Assembly: GCF_009695745.1 (NCBI RefSeq)
Contig: NZ_VUNH01000001.1
Span: forward strand, 310,001 to 374,000
From: Pyramidobacter porci
Lineage (GTDB): Bacteria > Synergistota > Synergistia > Synergistales > Dethiosulfovibrionaceae
Reading direction: 5' to 3'
Length of the DNA: 64,000 bases
Below are positions 59,871 to 64,000 of this stretch, in pieces. Every line of letters starts with the position of its first letter. The stretch's first letter is position 1. A program made the translations under genes and the position numbers. Under the pieces are notes generated by a model. It had not been told where the DNA came from. It saw only the letters and a program-made list of their open reading frames with translations, and did not search any database.

Positions 59871-60927
59871 TGTTCCGCTCCTCTTCGATCAGTTCGTCCC
59901 GGGAACCGCTGATGATCTTCTCCGCCGTGCCCCAGCCGATCATGCGGATGGCGACGATGCAGCCCATGAAGATAGCCAGATATTCCGTGAAAAAACGGCA
60001 GATGACGGCCATGATTCCCGCCATGTTCTCCGGCATCAGCAGGCCGAAAATCGCGGCGCCGCCGCCCTCGGCCACGCCGCTGGCGCCGGGCGTGGGGATG
60101 AAGTAGAGAATGAACATGAACATGGCCTGCGCCAGCACGGCGTGCAGATAATGGACCGGCAGCCTCACCGCGTGCATCAGCAGCGGCAGCACGGAGAACA
60201 GCGCCACCAGATGGCAGACGGAAAGCAGGAACGCGCCGATAAAATACGGCAGCCCGGGGCCGACCATGCGCTTCACGTTTTCGGAATAGCTGTCGATTTC
60301 GGAACAGGTGACGCGGTAGGCGCGCAGCACGCGCAGCCGGCTGAACCATTTGAACTTCTTCAGCCAGAGGAACATGGCGCAGCAAAAGCGCTTGATCATG
60401 TCGGCCTTGAGGATGCTGAGGATAAAAACGACCCACATGACCACCGACAGGATCCCCACGTAAAAGAACACGCCCTTGACCAGCACGCCGCCGGCCGCCA
60501 GCTGCGGCACCGTCAGAAAAGCCACCGGCGCCGCGATGCTCAGCAGAAAGGTGCTGAACAGCGTGCGGATCAGCGTGATGGCGATGCCCGAGCCGACCGG
60601 CACGCCCGACTTGTACAGTACGTAGACCTGGAACGGGCCGCCGCCGACCTGCATGGGCGTCAGCGCGCAGCCGAAATAGTGCAGCCAGGTCAGCACCAGA
60701 CCGCGGACAAAACGGATCCTGTAGCCCATGGCCCGCGCCGTCAGGCAAAAACGCGAAGCGTCGCAGCTCCAGGCCAGAAAGACCATCATCAGCACGTACA
60801 AAATGTTGATCTTCCTCATGTGCATAAACGCGTGAAGCGCGTGCTTGTCCACGCTTACACAGATGATCAGCGCGCCGACGCCCAGCGTCAGGAACAGAAA
60901 GATCGCCAGTCCTTTTCGCAAGCTCAT
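59860..60927 (-). CDS. UPF0104/YbhN (lysylphosphatidylglycerol synthase transmembrane-like) protein
   Basis: A 355-residue polytopic protein with about eight spans of the AglD/MprF-N-terminal group. The typical stretches are LHYFGCALTPMQVGGGPFQVYVLY and IPTPGASGVAEGGGAAIF near the C-terminus, which line the putative lipid flippase path. The family probably flips lipids or lipid-linked intermediates. The ATG at 60927 has GGAGG upstream and overlaps the stop of the upstream gene by 4 bases (ATGA). Middle gene of the operon. Confidence 0.87.
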   Translation of the reverse strand: MSLRKGLAIFLFLTLGVGALIICVSVDKHALHAFMHMRKINILYVLMMVFLAWSCDASRFCLTARAMGYRIRFVRGLVLTWLHYFGCALTPMQVGGGPFQVYVLYKSGVPVGSGIAITLIRTLFSTFLLSIAAPVAFLTVPQLAAGGVLVKGVFFYVGILSVVMWVVFILSILKADMIKRFCCAMFLWLKKFKWFSRLRVLRAYRVTCSEIDSYSENVKRMVGPGLPYFIGAFLLSVCHLVALFSVLPLLMHAVRLPVHYLHAVLAQAMFMFILYFIPTPGASGVAEGGGAAIFGLLMPENMAGIMAVICRFFTEYLAIFMGCIVAIRMIGWGTAEKIISGSRDELIEEERNNGE

Positions 60928-61532
60928 TCTGTGTCCTCCCCCGGCGTCTCGGAATCTTTGGCATCCTCCGACTCGAACCAGCCGCGAAGCTGCTTTACAC
61001 CGTCCAGGAAGGGCGGCAGGACCTCGCGCTTCCACTCGTTCTCGTGCCAAGCCTGGGCTTCCGCAAAACGGCCGGCGGCCATAAGCTCCTGGAACGTTTC
61101 CACGCTCCGGCGCAGCGGCGCCGCGTCGGGAAGCGCGCCGCCGTATTCGGGATACGCGTCGCGAAAACCGTCCGCCACCTCGCCGATCCAGTCCAGAGAA
61201 GCGTAAATCCCGTCCAGCATGGAGGCTGCGAAGACCTCGGCGCCGTCAAGGATCCCCTGCAATCTTTTGAAGACTTCAAGCAGGGAATCTTTGATCTCTT
61301 CAAGGAGCTCCATCCCCAGTCCCCAGGGAGTGTTGGTCAGAACGTCCACGTCGATGCCGTCCGGGACTGTCAGCAAATCCCCGTCATCCAGCGATTCGCC
61401 GTCCGAAAGCATGTCGACGATCACGCGCCCTTCGGCGGAAACCTTTTCCCGCAGCGTCTCGAGCTGTTCCTCCCGCGACAGCGATTCCATATGCGGAAAG
61501 GTCCACTCAGTTCCATCGATCAAAAATCTCAT
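60924..61532 (-). CDS. Unknown 202-residue acidic protein
   Basis: Not recognised. A short beta-like N-terminus (MRFLIDGTEWTF) is followed by acidic helices, including LLEEIKDSLLEVFKRLQGI and a helical C-terminal half with ELMAAGRFAEAQAWHENEW; it ends in a Glu/Asp-rich tail. No signal peptide or membrane segment. GGGGG precedes the ATG. It is the first gene of an operon with a predicted lipid flippase-like protein and a lipid/prenyl methyltransferase-like protein, so it may regulate or assist them. A minus-strand promoter lies at 61561-61588 (TTGATA, 16-base spacer, TACGAT). Confidence 0.75.
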   Translation of the reverse strand: MRFLIDGTEWTFPHMESLSREEQLETLREKVSAEGRVIVDMLSDGESLDDGDLLTVPDGIDVDVLTNTPWGLGMELLEEIKDSLLEVFKRLQGILDGAEVFAASMLDGIYASLDWIGEVADGFRDAYPEYGGALPDAAPLRRSVETFQELMAAGRFAEAQAWHENEWKREVLPPFLDGVKQLRGWFESEDAKDSETPGEDTE

Positions 61533-61560
61533 AATATCCCCCTACAGGAATGGACTCTAC

Positions 61561-61588
61561 ATCGTAGCAATTTTAACACACATATCAA
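61561..61588 (-). promoter_or_regulatory. Possible promoter of the three-gene membrane operon
   Basis: Minus-strand TTGATA (61588-61583), 16-base spacer, TACGAT (61566-61561), 28 bases ahead of the start. Confidence 0.5.
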
Positions 61589-61655
61589 CTCCGACGGGAA
61601 AAATCAAAAAATATATGCTAGAATTTTCTGGCCTGCACAAGGGAGGAAGGTTTCC

Positions 61656-62483
61656 ATGGACGAAATCAAAGGAAAAGAGCGCCCCGGACCGCTGCGGATC
61701 AGCGCGAAAATCCGCCGCCTGACGGGAAGGGCCATTTACCGCTACGACATGATCACGCCCGGCGACCGCATCGCCGTCGGCGTTTCCGGAGGCAAGGACA
61801 GTCTGCTGCTGCTCCACATCCTCAAGTTCATCAGGACCTACAGCCCGGTCAAATACGACTTGCAGGCTTTCAGCGTCGACATGACCAACGGTCAGTGGAA
61901 CCCCGCGCCGCTCCAGACTCTCTGCGATTCGCTGCAGGTGCCCCTGCATGTGATCCCTTACGCCATCGAGCACATCATCGACGTCAAGCGGGAAGAATCC
62001 CCATGCAGCCTCTGCGCCAACCTGCGCCGCGGCATCCTCAACGCCGCCGCCCAAAAGGCAGGCTGCAACAAGCTGGCGCTCGGGCACAATCTCGACGACG
62101 TCGTCGAAACGGGGCTGATGAACCTGCTGCGCAACGGGCGCTTCCGCAGCTTCCAGCCCAAACTCTGGCACGACCGCGCCGAGATGTGGCTGATCCGCCC
62201 CATGATCTATCTCAGCGAGTTTCAGATCCGAAACGAGCTGCACCGTCTCGGCGTCGCCACCTTCCAGCACTGCTGCAAGTACGGCGCCGACACCGAACGC
62301 TCGCGCACCAAGTCGCTGATCGCCGAGCTCAAGCCGCGTTTCCCGGACCTCAAGCAGAGCGTCCTCCACGCGCTGGAGCACCACGCCCCCGCCGACCACT
62401 GGACGGCGACGCCGCGGCTCTACGCGGGCGTGTACGAGTCGGACCGTCCCGTTTCGGATTCGGAGCGGCAGTCCGATCTCTGA
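61656..62483 (+). CDS. TtcA-like tRNA thiolation enzyme
   Basis: 275 residues of the PP-loop ATPase family that adds sulfur to tRNA cytidine-32 (TtcA) or uridine-54 (TtuA). ATP-binding SGGKDS lies at about residues 44-49, and a CxxC pair (SPCSLC) near 113-116 would bind the iron-sulfur cluster; GHNLDDVVET is also conserved. A further Cys pair HCC lies near the C-terminus. The ATG at 61656 has GGGAGGAAGG upstream. The open frame extends far upstream but overlaps other genes and is not coding there. Confidence 0.92.
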   Translation: MDEIKGKERPGPLRISAKIRRLTGRAIYRYDMITPGDRIAVGVSGGKDSLLLLHILKFIRTYSPVKYDLQAFSVDMTNGQWNPAPLQTLCDSLQVPLHVIPYAIEHIIDVKREESPCSLCANLRRGILNAAAQKAGCNKLALGHNLDDVVETGLMNLLRNGRFRSFQPKLWHDRAEMWLIRPMIYLSEFQIRNELHRLGVATFQHCCKYGADTERSRTKSLIAELKPRFPDLKQSVLHALEHHAPADHWTATPRLYAGVYESDRPVSDSERQSDL

Positions 62484-62496
62484 GATTTTTTCATAA

Positions 62497-62540
62497 AAGA
62501 CGGGCCGTTGCGAAAAAATTTCGCGACGGCCCGTCTTTCT
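62497..62540 (+). terminator. Terminator between ttcA-like gene and pgi
   Basis: AAGACGGGCCGT/ACGGCCCGTCTT arms (62497-62508 and 62526-62537) with a short T-rich tail; it serves convergent genes. Confidence 0.8.
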
Positions 62541-62556
62541 TGAAAATACAATGATA

Positions 62557-63894
62557 TCATTCTATCGAAAAGACCGCGCTCTTCGCGTCGGCTTCGATGT
62601 CTTCGAGCGTTTTCAGGTACGTGGCGTAATCTGCGCTGCCGCACAGCGCCAGAGCGTAATTCTTTCCTTCTTCCACACCCGGCTGGTCGAAGGGATCGAC
62701 GCCGAGCGCCAGGCCGACCAGTGCCGTCACCGTTTCGAGCAGGAAGATCAGGCCGCCCAGGCAGAACTCGTCCGCCCGCTCCAGCTCGATCTCGCACAGC
62801 GGCAGGCCGCGGCGCTTCAAAGAAGCGACGACGCCGCGGCGTTCGCAGTCCAAGACGCGCTCCTGCGGCGTGCCGTCGAGATAGCGAGCCTCGTCGAAAA
62901 GCTTCTCCGCCGGGATCGCCAGGCGCAATTTCGCGCCGGGCTTCTCGCTGAGGAAGAAAAAGAACTTGTCGTCGGGGCCCGAGGTGTAAAGCTGCAACTG
63001 CGAGTGCTGGTCGACGGAGCCCAGCGCCGCCTGCGGCGTCAGGCCAAGGCCGTTCTTGCCGAGGCTTTCGCCCCAGAGCTGCGCGAACCACTCGCTCACC
63101 GACTTGAGCCGGTCGCCGTAGGACCAGAACACCGTCACGTTGCGGCCGGCCGCTTCGCCGCGCAGCACTTCCCGGGCGATCGCCGTCGCCGCGCTGCCGG
63201 CCGTGTCTCCCAACAGCGCTTTCTTCATCGCCGCCGCGCCGGCCAGCAGCCGTTCCGCGTCGATGCCCAGCGCGCCGGCGGCCGCCAGCCCGCAGGCGGA
63301 AAGCACCGAATAGCGCCCGCCCGTGTCCGCGGGGAAGTCGAGACGGCGCGTTTTTTTCTCGGCCGCATAGGCGTGAAGGAATCCTTTCGCCGGGTCCGTC
63401 ACGGCAAAAATATGCTTCTCGACGTCCGCGCCAAGTGCCGCCGACAGCTTCTCCCTGAAAAACAGGAAGTTGCTCAGCGTCTCCAGCGTACGGCCGGACT
63501 TGCTGACGACCAGCAGCGCCGCGCGCCGCGGCTCGAGCTGCGCCCAGATCGCCTCGTTGCTGCGGGCGTCGGCGTTGTCGGCGACAAAAAGCTGCGGCTG
63601 ACCGCTTTTTCCGGAAAACGGATAGAGCGGATCGCAAAAAGCGTTCATCAGCATCTGCGTGCCCAGCGCCGAGCCGCCGATGCCGATCAGCACGATCTGC
63701 TCGAATCGCGCCAGCTCGCGCGCCATTGCCTTCAGCGCGGCAATATCCCGCTCGGGCAGGTTCATCCAGCCGTAACCGTTTTTCTCCTGGCGGGCACCGT
63801 CAAGGAGCGTTTTCCATGCGGTCTCGAGCGCGATCCCGACGTCCGGCAGATCGTTTCCGACCTTCCGTGCCTCGGTAAGACGAATTTTCAGCAT
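62557..63894 (-). CDS. pgi: Glucose-6-phosphate isomerase
   Basis: Interconverts glucose-6-phosphate and fructose-6-phosphate. 445 residues of two SIS domains: IGIGGSALGTQ (about 68-78), VVSKSGRTLET for phosphate binding, WGESLGKNGLG, the catalytic His/Glu regions in SVDQHSQLQL and the C-terminal DQPGVEEGK. The size matches the short bacterial form. GGAGGAAGG precedes the ATG. Confidence 0.96.
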   Translation of the reverse strand: MLKIRLTEARKVGNDLPDVGIALETAWKTLLDGARQEKNGYGWMNLPERDIAALKAMARELARFEQIVLIGIGGSALGTQMLMNAFCDPLYPFSGKSGQPQLFVADNADARSNEAIWAQLEPRRAALLVVSKSGRTLETLSNFLFFREKLSAALGADVEKHIFAVTDPAKGFLHAYAAEKKTRRLDFPADTGGRYSVLSACGLAAAGALGIDAERLLAGAAAMKKALLGDTAGSAATAIAREVLRGEAAGRNVTVFWSYGDRLKSVSEWFAQLWGESLGKNGLGLTPQAALGSVDQHSQLQLYTSGPDDKFFFFLSEKPGAKLRLAIPAEKLFDEARYLDGTPQERVLDCERRGVVASLKRRGLPLCEIELERADEFCLGGLIFLLETVTALVGLALGVDPFDQPGVEEGKNYALALCGSADYATYLKTLEDIEADAKSAVFSIE

Positions 63895-64000
63895 GACTCT
63901 GTCCTTCCTCCCTCTTGAATGTATGGTACCGCTTCGCCGCCATCGAGACGTTAAAAAGATGTCTCTTTTTTCTCACAAAACGCGACACTTCTGATCTTTT

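Overview
The window is a GC-rich chromosomal segment that is almost fully coding. It looks like a diderm, anaerobic, amino-acid-fermenting bacterium of the phylum Synergistota; a Pyramidobacter-like organism is my best guess, inferred from gene content and not checked by any search. Outer-membrane functions (a trimeric YadA-like adhesin, an OmpH/Skp chaperone, HtrA) sit beside genes more often met in Gram-positive or anaerobic lineages (a GerMN protein next to an amidase, a B12-dependent class II ribonucleotide reductase, a TAXI-type TRAP transporter, hypAB, an alanine/glycine symporter, methylmalonyl-CoA epimerase). I see no prophage, insertion sequence, CRISPR array or rRNA operon.

Layout. 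1-9.1 kb: glmU (cut by the window edge), a small membrane protein, an S9 peptidase, nrdJ, a YyaL-type protein whose thioredoxin motif is lost, and a HAD phosphatase. 9.4-12.5 kb: TAXI TRAP solute-binding protein and fused permease. 12.7-14.8 kb: tex. 14.9-17.4 kb (minus): pncA, an unknown 524-residue membrane protein and a YbjQ homologue. 17.6-23.3 kb (plus): an operon of a flavoprotein with a long arginine-rich tail, a coiled-coil protein, an ABC-F ATPase and an FKBP. 23.6-28.9 kb (minus): hypA, hypB, pcrA, coaE, an M50 protease and an AbrB-type membrane protein. 29.1-30.5 kb: mutY and a glutaredoxin-like protein. 30.6-39.3 kb (minus): tRNA-Asn, rpsI, rplM, a nicotinate phosphoribosyltransferase, secG, rdgB, rph, a GerMN protein, an amidase, pmbA and a PHP phosphoesterase, then tRNA-Ile. 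40-50 kb: htrA (plus), then skp, the large adhesin, lemA and an alanine/glycine symporter (all minus). 50.4-54.6 kb: a Sel1-repeat protein, a B3/B4 protein, mce, a short prepilin peptidase and an isochorismatase-like hydrolase. 54.6-57.1 kb: an unknown protein, tRNA-Pro, smpB, ssrA (tmRNA) and a DinJ-YafQ toxin-antitoxin pair. 57.2-64 kb: an IclR regulator, trpS, a three-gene membrane operon, a TtcA-like enzyme and pgi.

How the genes fit together. Several small functional groups are visible: envelope building and quality control (GlmU, amidase plus GerMN, SecG, HtrA, Skp and its probable client adhesin), translation rescue (SmpB with tmRNA), NAD salvage (PncA and the phosphoribosyltransferase), nucleotide-pool and RNA maintenance (RdgB, RNase PH, MutY, PcrA) and uptake (TAXI TRAP, AGCS).

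Most notable signals. There are two perfect 16-bp palindromes matching the ParB site parS class (47597 and 51938), which suggests an origin-proximal location. A flavoprotein carries an arginine-rich tail of about 320 residues at the head of the ABC-F operon. A YyaL homologue has lost its CxxC. The adhesin has a coiled coil beyond its membrane anchor. Three short ORFs are tightly coupled to downstream genes, and a family of short palindromic intergenic repeats is present. I found no convincing complete new defence or biosynthetic system; the flavoprotein/coiled-coil/ABC-F/FKBP operon is the best candidate for an undescribed module.
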